NCBI GenBank assembly: GCA_938015435.1
Contig: CALLPN010000010.1
Location: 1-64,000, forward strand
Direction: 5' to 3'
From: an uncultured Saprospiraceae bacterium
GTDB taxonomy: Bacteria; Bacteroidota; Bacteroidia; Chitinophagales; Saprospiraceae
DNA: 64,000 nucleotides
The notes below the pieces were generated by a model. The model had not been told where the DNA came from. It was given only the letters and a program-made list of their open reading frames with translations, and did no database searches. A program made the position numbers and the translations under genes. Positions 37,553 through 46,717 of this stretch are shown here, in pieces. Position 1 is the stretch's first letter. The number at the start of each line of letters is the position of its first letter.

Positions 37553-38587
37553 TCAAACTTCTACACGCTGCAAGACATTCACAACGGTAGCCATCCCAAT
37601 AGCTTTTACTGCGGGTACCTTATTTCCCTCAAGATCAGTATAGATGATTTTGCGAACTTGCCAGTGAAATTTATCTAGGGGAATACCTGCATTCTCCACC
37701 TGACTTACGATACTATTTTGAGACTTGAGCCATTTTAGTTGTTGCACTTTACTTCCTAATTCTGGCCTATCAGATTTACGATCATATATCTTAGTGTAGC
37801 TTACAGGTATATGGTACTCTTCAGAAAACAGATCTTTCGATTCTTTCTCACTAAGAGCACCTCTCCAATTTAAAGTATCTGTAGGATATTGTTTACTCAT
37901 TTCATAAGCAATCTCGGATTCACTTGGTCGATAACCACGCTGATAGTAATAAGGCCAATAGCTTAGACTCAATCTACGGATTTCATTAGTAATACTATCT
38001 GGTCGAAATATCACAAAGTGTGGAGAGCAATATACTGATACACTATCTCCATCTTGAGGCTGAAATATTTTATTCAATGACATTGTAATTAATGGGTTTT
38101 TACCGATACCACAAGACCAAACATTGACATTAGTATTACTATTCATTACATGAGCACTAACCTTTGGCAACGAATCGATGAGTACCGCTTGTAACATTCT
38201 CTTCGGCGTTGCTTTTTCGCCTTCATCAGATAGATATAGATTCATACCCGTATTAGGATTTCCATGAGCCACTATATTTACCACTGACCATGGATTAGTA
38301 TTTCTCAATTTTGAATCATTGAGAAAAGTAATAATATCAGATACCGTTCTACAGGAATTGATAACAAGATCCGTTTTCTCTTCTTCATTATAAAGAAAGT
38401 GCTCCGTAGCTAATGAATAATAGTTACTACCTTGCTTATCAGATCCCATAATAAATGTAACGCTGGTATGATTCTCTATTTCAACAAAGCGATCACTAAT
38501 GACATTGGATTCGGACTCCATGCAGGCAGCATATATGAGAGCCATACTTGCTGCTCCGCAAAGGATTATGATGATATAATATTTCAT
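37553..38587 (-). CDS. Envelope-anchored protein with His-Gly / Cys-Gly pattern (possible clan CD-like fold)
   Basis: This 344-residue protein has an N-terminal hydrophobic leader (about 4-21) ending YAAC, which could be a poor lipobox at Cys22. Two hydrophobic strands then end in suggestive motifs: VVNIVAHGNPNTG (His108-Gly109) and VNVWSCGIGKN (Cys159-Gly160). Strand-HG followed about 50 residues later by strand-xCG is the layout of clan CD peptidases and of CHAT/DUF4347-like domains. The rest has no recognised motif. The assignment is a pattern match only; no family was identified with certainty. It lies 45 bp after, and on the same strand as, the VIT-vWA gene, so the two are very likely co-expressed. 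If active, it would act in the periplasm or at the outer membrane. Confidence 0.7.
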   Translation of the reverse strand: MKYYIIIILCGAASMALIYAACMESESNVISDRFVEIENHTSVTFIMGSDKQGSNYYSLATEHFLYNEEEKTDLVINSCRTVSDIITFLNDSKLRNTNPWSVVNIVAHGNPNTGMNLYLSDEGEKATPKRMLQAVLIDSLPKVSAHVMNSNTNVNVWSCGIGKNPLITMSLNKIFQPQDGDSVSVYCSPHFVIFRPDSITNEIRRLSLSYWPYYYQRGYRPSESEIAYEMSKQYPTDTLNWRGALSEKESKDLFSEEYHIPVSYTKIYDRKSDRPELGSKVQQLKWLKSQNSIVSQVENAGIPLDKFHWQVRKIIYTDLEGNKVPAVKAIGMATVVNVLQRVEV

Positions 38588-38632
38588 AGTTTATTTTCTT
38601 TTAATAATCAGTAATAATATCAAGCCACTCAA

Positions 38633-40819
38633 TTACTTAATTGTAAGAGACAGTTCTATGGTTTGGTGAGATTGTATCCCTAGTTGCTGGTATCGCTTAT
38701 TTAGCTTAGACAGTAAAGTATTTTGTATGAGTGTGATTGTAGATTTACTCATGATATTACCTTTATCATCTATTACTAATTGCATACGAGTACCAATTAA
38801 ATGATCTAAATCAGTGGCGTCCATCTTCTTCATTTCTATTGCTAGTATAGATTCGATGATCTGCTTCGTGATTAGATCTACACAGCTAACATTGACATCT
38901 ATTACTTTTGTCATTCCGTACTTATCTACTATATCTCCTATTTCCATTTCGAAACCGATTGCAGAATTACTCACACCTTGTGGCATAGGCAGAGGTTGCT
39001 TTACTGTTGGTGTATTGGTTCCTTTTGCTACCACAGGATTATCGTCTACCGCTACAAAAGAGGTATATTTCGTAAGTAGATTATACTTGAGACCAATGGC
39101 AGTAATTTCCTCAACCCTTTTGGTGTCTGTTCTATTGATATTAAAATCTTCATTAAGTCTAATTTTTTCGCGTGCCCAGAGATACGGTAGAGATTCCGAC
39201 GGCTTACTTTCATACATGGCTATAGTATTAGAAAAATCATTGTTGCCACGCTTGCCTTTGATAGAAATAGACGCTTGTCTACCAGCATTCTTGTACTTAC
39301 CAAAAAAGTAAACAGGTCTCGCCGCCATAAGATCAGGCACCGTCTCTGGAATCAGATCATAGAGGGTAATATCATTAGCTACGATCTCGATATCTGTCAA
39401 CATTGGGTTAGTGATATACTTCTGTAATCGCTGTGCTTCTTTACGAGCATATTTTCTATCGAGAACGATAAAAGGTTCTGATCTACCTACATGTGCCATA
39501 CCTTCTATCAAATGTCTATTAACGCTATTACCTATTCCAAATGCAAAGAAATTAGCATCATCTAATGAAGTATGAATCATTTCAAATGCTTCATCTTCTA
39601 CAGTGACAAAACCGTCCGTAACTATTACAAAATTTCTAGAGTATCCATCTAATTTGGGGTAACTCATAGCACTCTTGATTGCAGGCAATAATTGTGTACC
39701 TCCACCACCAGATTGTGATTCCATTTTATCAAAAGCCATTTTGACATTTTTTCGATTAGCGACTATAGACTGCTCACTCAATGCAAATGCACTACCTGCA
39801 AAAAACATGATATTAAACTTGTCGATACTGCGCATTCCACCGAGTAGATTTTTCATGAGTTCTTTGGATACATCCAGAGGATACCCTTTCATAGAACCAG
39901 ATACATCTACAATAAATATATATTCTCTTGGACTAATCTCTGGATTCCAATCCATAGAAGGTGCTTCCATCTGACAGAGGAAAAATTTCTCATCTCCCAT
40001 TTCATAGGTTTGTATTCCAGTGGCTATTCTTTCTCCTGCTAATGAATACTGCAGCACAAAATCTTTGGTACCTCTAGTGTCATCACGAGTATCAAGATCT
40101 ACCGTAGCCACATTATTAGGCCAGTAATCGATATGCGTTTTATGGCTAATGCTTTTGACATCTATCACTGGAATAGACATATCTAATTTGACATCGATAT
40201 CGTAATCATACATAGTTCCAATCCCTTTCTTAGTATGAGGTTGATTGGCAAATGACTGACCTTGTTCAGGATTAGGATGTCCTGTGTATCTCGGACCTAC
40301 TACTGAAGGATATACAAAAGTATATTGCTGGTCTTCGGGTATCATAAACTCAGTGTATCTCATTTCGACTTCGATTGTCTCGCCAGGTAATATATTAGCT
40401 ACATTCATCTGAAATACATTAGGTCTATGTTGCTCTAATAACGAAGCTCGTTTACCGCTCTTCTTAGCGTCTTCATATACTTTACGTGCTTGCTTCTTTT
40501 CTTTTACTTCTGCCACAATAACTCTATCGCCGATAGTCATTTGCATGTGGTGGACAGCAGCTCTTGTTGATGATGGAAAAACATAAGTCGCTTCGATAGG
40601 ATTAGTACCATTATTCTGATAGACTTGCGTAATCTTTACATTAGCTATCGGTCCGCTTATACCTACATCCGCTTTAGTAGATAGTAAAGGAAAAGTGCCT
40701 TCTTCTGATACTGAGGTGATATGGAAGTATGGACTTTCACTAGCTTGATATTGGCCAAAAGCGATAACAGAAGAAATTAGAATTAGGATGATCGTTAATG
40801 CTGAAATTAGATGCTTCAT
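38633..40819 (-). CDS. Secreted VIT-domain plus von Willebrand factor A protein
   Basis: With the ATG at 40819 this 728-residue protein has a signal peptide (to about residue 22, IAFGQ). It then has a VIT domain (about 35-165; ITQVYQNNGTNPIEATYVFP, KEKKQARKVYEDAKKSGKRASLLEQ). A vWA domain follows at about 285-455 with an intact MIDAS: DVSGS, a Thr in GGGTQL and an Asp in VTDGF. After it come a beta-rich region and the typical GLKYNLLTKYTSFVAVDD segment near residue 595. A C-terminal extension of about 100 residues is without a recognised domain. It has no T9SS or PEP-CTERM sorting signal, so it may stay in the periplasm. An upstream in-frame ATG (40855) is less likely because it precedes the signal peptide. 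VIT-vWA proteins bind metal-dependent protein partners; the partner may be the next gene. Confidence 0.9.
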   Translation of the reverse strand: MKHLISALTIILILISSVIAFGQYQASESPYFHITSVSEEGTFPLLSTKADVGISGPIANVKITQVYQNNGTNPIEATYVFPSSTRAAVHHMQMTIGDRVIVAEVKEKKQARKVYEDAKKSGKRASLLEQHRPNVFQMNVANILPGETIEVEMRYTEFMIPEDQQYTFVYPSVVGPRYTGHPNPEQGQSFANQPHTKKGIGTMYDYDIDVKLDMSIPVIDVKSISHKTHIDYWPNNVATVDLDTRDDTRGTKDFVLQYSLAGERIATGIQTYEMGDEKFFLCQMEAPSMDWNPEISPREYIFIVDVSGSMKGYPLDVSKELMKNLLGGMRSIDKFNIMFFAGSAFALSEQSIVANRKNVKMAFDKMESQSGGGGTQLLPAIKSAMSYPKLDGYSRNFVIVTDGFVTVEDEAFEMIHTSLDDANFFAFGIGNSVNRHLIEGMAHVGRSEPFIVLDRKYARKEAQRLQKYITNPMLTDIEIVANDITLYDLIPETVPDLMAARPVYFFGKYKNAGRQASISIKGKRGNNDFSNTIAMYESKPSESLPYLWAREKIRLNEDFNINRTDTKRVEEITAIGLKYNLLTKYTSFVAVDDNPVVAKGTNTPTVKQPLPMPQGVSNSAIGFEMEIGDIVDKYGMTKVIDVNVSCVDLITKQIIESILAIEMKKMDATDLDHLIGTRMQLVIDDKGNIMSKSTITLIQNTLLSKLNKRYQQLGIQSHQTIELSLTIK

Positions 40820-40969
40820 GGTGATACGTTTTAGATGATTAATATGATACACCAAATGTCAGCCTATATATCAGTGTAATACACGGCAAACAAGTATTCG
40901 TAGTATAAGATTGAGTATTCGTTATTATGTTATCTCTTTATCCCTACCTTACCAATCAAAAGAAAGAAG

Positions 40970-41533
40970 ATGAAGATGAAACTATCGTGCATGGGTGACA
41001 GTATCACCAACGGACACGGACTCGATCCTAAGCTCTGTTGGACTAATCTGTTAGCTAACTCTGCAGATATACAGGTATCTAATCACGGCATATCAGGAGA
41101 CACTACAGGAGGCATGGTTGGACGATTTGATCATATGCTGAGAAGCGAACTACCTACACACGTTTTTATTATGGGTGGGACTAATGATCTGAGCTTTGGT
41201 TTAGCTGACAACCTTATACTTAGTAATATCAAGACCATGACTAGGCAAGCTAGACATTTGGGTATACCTTTTATCATAGGTATCCCTTCTACTTACTATC
41301 CTACTAGTGACGCAAAATTATACGAAATCAATGTAGATCAATTTGTAGAGAGGCTTAAAGGGTATCAAGCAAAGCTTAAGCAATTTATCGAGATAGATGA
41401 ATGTGCATCTATTGATTTTAGTTATGGAATGGAACCTAGCCATTTTCTTATCGATGGCATTCACCCTAATGAATCCGGACAAGTGGTGATGGCGGAGAGA
41501 GCTATGGAAGTAATTAATGCAATGAAGATATAG
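40970..41533 (+). CDS. SGNH/GDSL-family hydrolase
   Basis: This 187-residue cytoplasmic-looking esterase has all four SGNH blocks. Block I has Ser11 in MGDSITNG, block II has Gly in NHGISGDTTGG, block III has Asn in MGGTNDLS, and block V has the catalytic Asp and His in IDGIHPNESG. It resembles the lysophospholipase L1-like/TesA group by length and motif order but lacks a signal peptide. The substrate could be acyl esters or thioesters. Two ATGs two codons apart (40970 and 40976) are both plausible starts. It is divergent from the VIT-vWA gene (about 150-bp gap) and 104 bp before the SDR gene on the same strand. Confidence 0.92.
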   Translation: MKMKLSCMGDSITNGHGLDPKLCWTNLLANSADIQVSNHGISGDTTGGMVGRFDHMLRSELPTHVFIMGGTNDLSFGLADNLILSNIKTMTRQARHLGIPFIIGIPSTYYPTSDAKLYEINVDQFVERLKGYQAKLKQFIEIDECASIDFSYGMEPSHFLIDGIHPNESGQVVMAERAMEVINAMKI

Positions 41534-41637
41534 ATCCCATCACTATAAAAATACGATCTTGATTTTTACAGTAAGAATTTCTTTCATTCACATCGGAAAG
41601 GTCAAAACAATAGCCTTCCAAAATACATTTAGATAAT

Positions 41638-43062
41638 ATGAAAGTACTACTTACAGGAGCCACAGGATATATTGGAAAAAGACTACTCCCAGTCCTAGTG
41701 GAGAAAGGCCACCATGTAGTATGTTGTGTTAGAGATACCCGAAGATTTAATCCACCGAGCTCTCTCAAAGATAGTATTGAGGTTATCCAAATAGATCTTG
41801 AAGATACCGAATCCCTAAGTAAAATTCCTAAAGATATAGATGGAGCATATTACCTAGTACATAGTATGTCCTCTTCAGTTGACTACAAAGAAACTGAACA
41901 TATAACTGCTATTAATTTTAGAAATGCATTGGCTCATACTAGTGTAGAACAGGTAATCTATCTTAGTGGAATCGTAAATGAGACCAACTTATCAGAACAT
42001 TTGTCATCGAGAAAAAATGTAGAAGATGAACTGTCAAAAGGAGATTATAACTTTACTACACTCAGGGCTGGAATCATTATTGGATCTGGAAGTGCCTCTT
42101 TTGAAATCATCAGAGATCTGGTAGAAAAACTTCCAGTAATGATCGCTCCTAAATGGCTAAAAACTAAATGCCAACCCATTGGTGTTTCTGATGTATTGTC
42201 ATTCTTATCGCTATCTCTATTGCATAAAAAAACATACAATCGAAATTTTGATATTGGTGGTACTGACATCTTATCTTACAAGGAGATGCTATTAGAGTTT
42301 GCCAAAATGAGAAACCTTCAAAGGCGAATCTATACCATTCCAGTAATGACTCCGAAGCTTTCTTCTTATTGGTTGTACTTCGTTACTTCCACATCTTATA
42401 AGTTAGCGATGAGTCTCGTAGATAGTATGAAAATAGAAGTCGTTTGTAGAGATAATGAATTGAGTCAAATCTTAGGCATCGAACCTATTAGCTATCAGGA
42501 ATCTTTAAAGAAAGCATTTAAGAAAATCGAAAATAATGAAATCGTTTCTAGTTGGAAAGATGCATATGCTAGTAGTGGTTTTGCTTCTAATATATCCGAC
42601 TTCATACAGGTACCGACATTTGGTTGTTTTATAGATCAACGAAAAGGGACCTATGACAATCGCGAGCTGTGTATCGAAAAAATATGGAGTATTGGTGGAA
42701 AGACAGGATGGTACTCTGGCAATTGGCTTTGGCAAATAAGAGGATATCTTGATAAGCTATTTGGTGGTGTTGGACTTAGACGTGGACGCACTAATAAGAA
42801 TTCAATTCACGCTGGAGATGTACTAGATTTTTGGAGAGTACTCTATGCAGATAAAGAAGAAGGTCGACTTTTGCTCTATGCTGAAATGAAACTACCTGGA
42901 GAAGCCTGGTTAGAGTTTAAAATAGATGGAGGTGAACTATTATTAACTGCGACATTTAGACCATTAGGCGTATTGGGTAGGATGTACTGGTATTCCGTAC
43001 TACCCTTTCATGGGCATATTTTCAATGGAATGCTCCAAACGATTACAGGACAAAAAAGATGA
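41638..43062 (+). CDS. NAD(P)-binding SDR/epimerase-family protein with DUF2867-like C-terminal domain
   Basis: This 474-residue protein begins with a Rossmann fold of the atypical SDR type: glycine motif TGATGYIGKRL at residues 6-16 and an Asp-rich second strand (IEVIQIDLED). The loop YYLVHSMSSS and VEQVIYLSGIV follow. The second half (about 310-474) is a START-like DUF2867-type domain, with motifs EKIWSIGGKTGWYSGNWLWQIRGYLDKLFGG split over the region, then RPLGVLGRMYWYSVLPFHGHIFNGM near the end. The pairing is known in bacterial proteins of unclear substrate. It is predicted to be cytoplasmic and NAD(P)-dependent, possibly acting on quinone-, sugar- or lipid-like molecules. Confidence 0.88.
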   Translation: MKVLLTGATGYIGKRLLPVLVEKGHHVVCCVRDTRRFNPPSSLKDSIEVIQIDLEDTESLSKIPKDIDGAYYLVHSMSSSVDYKETEHITAINFRNALAHTSVEQVIYLSGIVNETNLSEHLSSRKNVEDELSKGDYNFTTLRAGIIIGSGSASFEIIRDLVEKLPVMIAPKWLKTKCQPIGVSDVLSFLSLSLLHKKTYNRNFDIGGTDILSYKEMLLEFAKMRNLQRRIYTIPVMTPKLSSYWLYFVTSTSYKLAMSLVDSMKIEVVCRDNELSQILGIEPISYQESLKKAFKKIENNEIVSSWKDAYASSGFASNISDFIQVPTFGCFIDQRKGTYDNRELCIEKIWSIGGKTGWYSGNWLWQIRGYLDKLFGGVGLRRGRTNKNSIHAGDVLDFWRVLYADKEEGRLLLYAEMKLPGEAWLEFKIDGGELLLTATFRPLGVLGRMYWYSVLPFHGHIFNGMLQTITGQKR

Positions 43063-43112
43063 GCGCAAAGTGACTGAAATAAAGAATCAACTAGAGTAGT
43101 TACCTATATGTA

Positions 43113-43817
43113 TTAATTGACTTTTTCTAGTACTTGATTGGAATAGTGGCTGTATACACTTCTCGCCATTGGATTGAGTGCGCCCAACTCACTTAGCCTA
43201 CAATAATCTTGTATAATCTCGGCTTGTTGTTCAAAATTGAAGGATAATAATTCTTTACCTTGAAGCATCGCATGATACAATCCTTCAAAACCTCCATAGT
43301 CATATGCATTACCTCTAGATTGTGCATGTAATGCTTTGATCGCATAGATGGCGCCCAAATTTTGATATTGCCAAACATGCATCATCTCGTGAATAAAGAC
43401 ATCTCTAGATATCGGTCGCCAATGATTGATGGTATTGAATGATACGTAGGCCAAGGCAAATTTATTCGCTGTGAGGTTGGCAGACGGATGAACTCTCACT
43501 AGATCATAATTGATAGTGTCTCCAAAATATGTTTTGGATATTTCTAGCTCTTCTGCCGTGAGTGGTCTTGTAGTGGGTTTGATCCATTCTGATATTACAT
43601 CATACATTACTGGTACTCCGACTATCTCGAGAAAATACATCATAGTTTCACCTATCGCTAAGAAAAAACTGTAAGGCCGACAAGGTAGCTTATATGAAAT
43701 ATTAGGTACGAAGTAACTCATGTGCCTCAGCAATCTATAACACAACTTAGGAATAGAGCTTATCCAATGAGAAAGACGAAGGAAAGTAGATCGAGTCTTG
43801 AATGATATACTAGCCAA
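43113..43817 (-). CDS. Predicted zinc-metalloprotease-like protein of unknown function
   Basis: This protein of up to 234 residues contains HEMMHVWQYQ (His143, Glu144, His147 by the longest start), an HExxH site embedded in the WQ context typical of DUF4157-like proteins. EQQAEIIQDYCRL follows about 60 residues later and offers a third acidic ligand. The longest frame opens with a TTG at 43817 overlapping the permease gene by eight bases, consistent with translational coupling. An ATG at 43721 would give a shorter protein that still contains the whole zinc site, so the start is uncertain. No signal peptide is seen. Whether it is an active peptidase is inference. Confidence 0.7.
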   Translation of the reverse strand: MASISFKTRSTFLRLSHWISSIPKLCYRLLRHMSYFVPNISYKLPCRPYSFFLAIGETMMYFLEIVGVPVMYDVISEWIKPTTRPLTAEELEISKTYFGDTINYDLVRVHPSANLTANKFALAYVSFNTINHWRPISRDVFIHEMMHVWQYQNLGAIYAIKALHAQSRGNAYDYGGFEGLYHAMLQGKELLSFNFEQQAEIIQDYCRLSELGALNPMARSVYSHYSNQVLEKVN

Positions 43818-45114
43818 ATCTAAGAGCTTTCATTGGTGAGATCCTAGTGACTAAGTAAGTCGGTAATACTAAGAATATGATTGTAATGAAAAAGCATGCT
43901 ATATTGATCATTAATAGATTACTCAATTGCACATCTATCGGAGCTACAGAGATATAGTAATTTGCTTCATCCAATTCGATGATTTCAAATTTCTTTTGTA
44001 TCCAACATATCGTTAAGCCTAGTACGTTACCAAAGAACATTCCCCATAGTACGATATAAGCCGCGTAATAGAGAAATATCTTACGCACGGCCCAGTCACC
44101 CGCACCCAATGCTTTGAGAGTCCCAATCATCTTAGTACGATCAAGAATAAGAATAAGTAATGCGGTGATCATGTTGATGATAGCTACTATAATCATCAGA
44201 CCAAGGATAACAAGCTCATTGATGTCTTGCAACTCAAGCCAATCAAAAATACCTGAATACCTTTCTCTAGTCGTTTCCGAAAATATACTTGGTGGTAGAT
44301 GATCGTAATAGATATAGGATGATACCATATCAAGGTCTTCAAGGTTATCAACGAATACTTCTATTCCTCCTACTTGATTCGGTTCCCAGCCCAATACACC
44401 TTGCAACTTTCGGATATCTGTCAATGCAAATTTACGATCGTATTCGTCCAATCCAGTATTGTAAATCCCTACTACTTCTAGCCGCCGGATTAATTGTTTT
44501 CTATCTTTAAAGAAACTGACATTAGTACGATCACCAACTTTCATTTTGAGCCGCTTACTGGTCACTTTGGAGATCATGATCTCATTAGAAACCGTATCTG
44601 ACTGGGTATCTATTACTCTGCCCTCGACTAAAAAGTCTTCCATGATGTTCCAGTGGTAGTCATCCCCTACACCTTTCATCATAATGCCTTCAAAATTCTT
44701 AGCCTTGGCTGTGATGATTCCTGGAATCATAGCATATACTTGAGCGTACTTAACACCGCCAGTGGTCATCTCCATGGTATATCCCTCTTCGATCTCTTGT
44801 CCTAGTACGCTGGCAGGATGCTGATACTCGATAGCATCTATATCTTGTAATGTATAATAGTATTCGTCGTTACGATCTATAGGTCTCTGATCAAAACTGG
44901 TACTATTACTAGAGTCGGCGATATGAATATGTCCCCAAAAACCATAAATCTTATTAGTGATCTCTTTTTTGAACCCTGTAATCATCGCCGTCGTAATAAT
45001 CATCACGGCTAGACTTATAGCTATAGCTGCAATAGCTATTTTCACTATCACCTTAGTAAACGATTGCCCTTTGGAGAAAGCTAATCTTCGCGCTATGAAA
45101 TATGGTAGATTCAG
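43810..45114 (-). CDS. FtsX-like ABC transporter permease (LolC/LolE-type)
   Basis: This permease has four membrane helices in the MacB/FtsX layout: one at the N-terminus (IAIAAIAISLAVMIITTAMI), a large periplasmic domain (about 250 residues), and three near the C-terminus (NELVILGLMIIVAIINMITALLIL, IFLYYAAYIVLWGMFFGNVLGL, LLMINIACFFITIIFLVLPTYLV). The cytoplasmic coupling region DRTKMIGTLKALGA is conserved. LolC/E proteins move lipoproteins to the outer membrane with LolD. The first standard start is a GTG at 45051. The frame stays open further upstream and encodes NLPYFIARRLAFSKGQSFTK, which is what this family normally has before the first helix. I therefore extend the gene to a CTG at 45114, which would be a rare initiator; an ATT at 45135 is an alternative. 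Confidence 0.82.
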   Translation of the reverse strand: MNLPYFIARRLAFSKGQSFTKVIVKIAIAAIAISLAVMIITTAMITGFKKEITNKIYGFWGHIHIADSSNSTSFDQRPIDRNDEYYYTLQDIDAIEYQHPASVLGQEIEEGYTMEMTTGGVKYAQVYAMIPGIITAKAKNFEGIMMKGVGDDYHWNIMEDFLVEGRVIDTQSDTVSNEIMISKVTSKRLKMKVGDRTNVSFFKDRKQLIRRLEVVGIYNTGLDEYDRKFALTDIRKLQGVLGWEPNQVGGIEVFVDNLEDLDMVSSYIYYDHLPPSIFSETTRERYSGIFDWLELQDINELVILGLMIIVAIINMITALLILILDRTKMIGTLKALGAGDWAVRKIFLYYAAYIVLWGMFFGNVLGLTICWIQKKFEIIELDEANYYISVAPIDVQLSNLLMINIACFFITIIFLVLPTYLVTRISPMKALRFG

Positions 45115-45276
45115 TGGATAATTTTCTTTATGAATGTATAATAGCTCTCTAATCTTGCATTATTTCCTCTGTAGAACAAACGCTTTTTGAGATGCCGATC
45201 AAAAGTACTGATTTAATAACGGAGCAAGTAAATATATAGTTATCCTTTATCATATCTAATTACGTAGGTAAATTCA

Positions 45277-45284
45277 TACTTTTG
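45277..45284 (+). promoter_or_regulatory. Candidate -7 element for tyrS
   Basis: TACTTTTG matches TAnnTTTG and ends 26 bp before the tyrS ATG at 45311. No TTG lies at the preferred upstream distance, so the -33 part is unclear. Confidence 0.45.
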
Positions 45285-45310
45285 TAGCTTAATACATATA
45301 ACACAGCTTT

Positions 45311-46582
45311 ATGAACTTTATAGAAGAACTAACTTGGAGAGGAATGTTACAGGACAGTACGCCTGGAGCAGAAGTATTTTTGAATGAAGGACCTACTAAA
45401 GGTTATATTGGATTTGATCCTACAGCACCTAGTATGACTATCGGTAACTATGTGCAATTGATGTTGCTCAGGTTATTCCAATTGAGTGGACATACACCTA
45501 TCATACTTATGGGCGGTGCTACTGGCCGTATTGGAGATCCATCAGGTAAGGACAAAGAACGTCAACTCAAATCTTTTGATGAGTTGGATAGCAATCTCAA
45601 ATTTCAACTAGAGCAGGCAAAGAAGTTCTTAAGTTTTGAAGGAGAAAATGCTGCAATAGTGGTCAACAACCTTGATTTCTATAAAGAGATGAACGTATTA
45701 GACTTCCTCAGAGATGTAGGTAAGACTCTGACGGTCAACTATATGATGGGTAAGGATAGTGTGAAAAATAGATTGGAGACTGGGCTTTCGTTTACGGAGT
45801 TTAGCTACCAACTGATGCAAGCTTATGACTTTCAGAAGTTATACTCAGATAGAGATTGTCGTATTCAGATGGGGGGATCTGACCAATGGGGAAATATCAC
45901 CTCAGGTACAGAGTTTATCCGTAAGAATGTGAATGGTAAGGCATATGCCGTTACTACTCCACTATTGACTAAGTCTGATGGTAAGAAATTTGGTAAGTCA
46001 GAAGAAGGCAATATTTGGTTAGATGCAAAGATGACTACTCCATACAAATTTTACCAGTTTTGGATCAATGCTGACGATGCTGACATACCGACGTTTACTA
46101 GGTACTTTACCTTAAAGACACAAGCTGAAGTAGAAGCGATGGAAGCAGAACACGCTGATAACCCTCGTAAGATTAAAGAAATTCTGGCTGAAGAGTTGAC
46201 TAGAAGAGTTCACTCCGATCAAGCATACGAATCAGTTATGAATGTATCCGAGATACTATTTGGTCGCACCGCTACTGAAGATTCGCTTAAAGGGTTAGCT
46301 GAATCAGATTTGGAGACTATCTCAGAAGAGATTAGATCATTCAACATTTCTAAATCTGACCTCACAGCTGGAATCAAAATCACTGACCTCCTATCTAATC
46401 AAACCGAAGTATTAAAGTCAGTATCAGAAGCTAAACGAGCGGTAAAAAACAATGCTATCTCTATCAATAAAGTAAAGGTTGCAAATGATGAACATATGGT
46501 TACTTCTGCAGATCTTATCCATGACAAGTACATTATGCTAGAGAATGGAAAGAAGAATAAGTTTATGATTATTTCGGCATAA
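45311..46582 (+). CDS. tyrS: Tyrosyl-tRNA synthetase
   Basis: TyrS charges tRNA-Tyr in the cytoplasm. This 423-residue protein is a class I synthetase with the HIGH-type motif in the form PSMTIGNYVQ (about 40-49) and the KMSKS-type motif as KFGKSEEGN (about 225-233). The tyrosine-binding DFQKLYSDRDCRIQMGGSDQWGNI region lies between them. The C-terminal 90 residues (about 335-423) form the S4-like RNA-binding domain (TDLLSNQTEVLKSVSEAKRAVKNNAISINKVKV). Length and domain order are normal for the bacterial TyrRS. It is preceded by a good -7 element and followed by intergenic repeats and a terminator. Confidence 0.97.
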   Translation: MNFIEELTWRGMLQDSTPGAEVFLNEGPTKGYIGFDPTAPSMTIGNYVQLMLLRLFQLSGHTPIILMGGATGRIGDPSGKDKERQLKSFDELDSNLKFQLEQAKKFLSFEGENAAIVVNNLDFYKEMNVLDFLRDVGKTLTVNYMMGKDSVKNRLETGLSFTEFSYQLMQAYDFQKLYSDRDCRIQMGGSDQWGNITSGTEFIRKNVNGKAYAVTTPLLTKSDGKKFGKSEEGNIWLDAKMTTPYKFYQFWINADDADIPTFTRYFTLKTQAEVEAMEAEHADNPRKIKEILAEELTRRVHSDQAYESVMNVSEILFGRTATEDSLKGLAESDLETISEEIRSFNISKSDLTAGIKITDLLSNQTEVLKSVSEAKRAVKNNAISINKVKVANDEHMVTSADLIHDKYIMLENGKKNKFMIISA

Positions 46583-46591
46583 GCGTCATTA

Positions 46592-46653
46592 AGAAACGGC
46601 TACGCCTTCGAGAAACGCTGCGCTTCAAGAATCGAGAAACGGCTGCGCCTCCG
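46592..46653. repeat. GC-rich tandem units after tyrS
   Basis: Three related units occupy 46592-46610, 46611-46634 and 46635-46653, each starting AGAAACG and containing a GGCTnCGCC-like mini-palindrome. They lie 9 bp after the tyrS stop codon and are much richer in G and C than the surroundings. They look like an intergenic repeat element; no function is evident. Confidence 0.6.
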
Positions 46654-46676
46654 AGAACGATAAATTTATTACTTTG

Positions 46677-46717
46677 AGAAAGAGAGAGCAAATAGTAATT
46701 GTTCTCTCTTTCTTTTT
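46677..46717 (+). terminator. Terminator after tyrS
   Basis: A 15-bp purine/pyrimidine stem with one wobble (AGAAAGAGAGAGCAA with TTGTTCTCTCTTTCT) and a 7-base loop is followed by TTTT. It lies 95 bp after the stop codon, beyond the GC-rich repeats. Confidence 0.75.

Noticed and set aside
38814-39974. Plus-strand frames of 165 and 99 codons inside the VIT-vWA gene
   Set aside because: They are antisense to a conserved VIT-vWA protein and carry no motif of their own.
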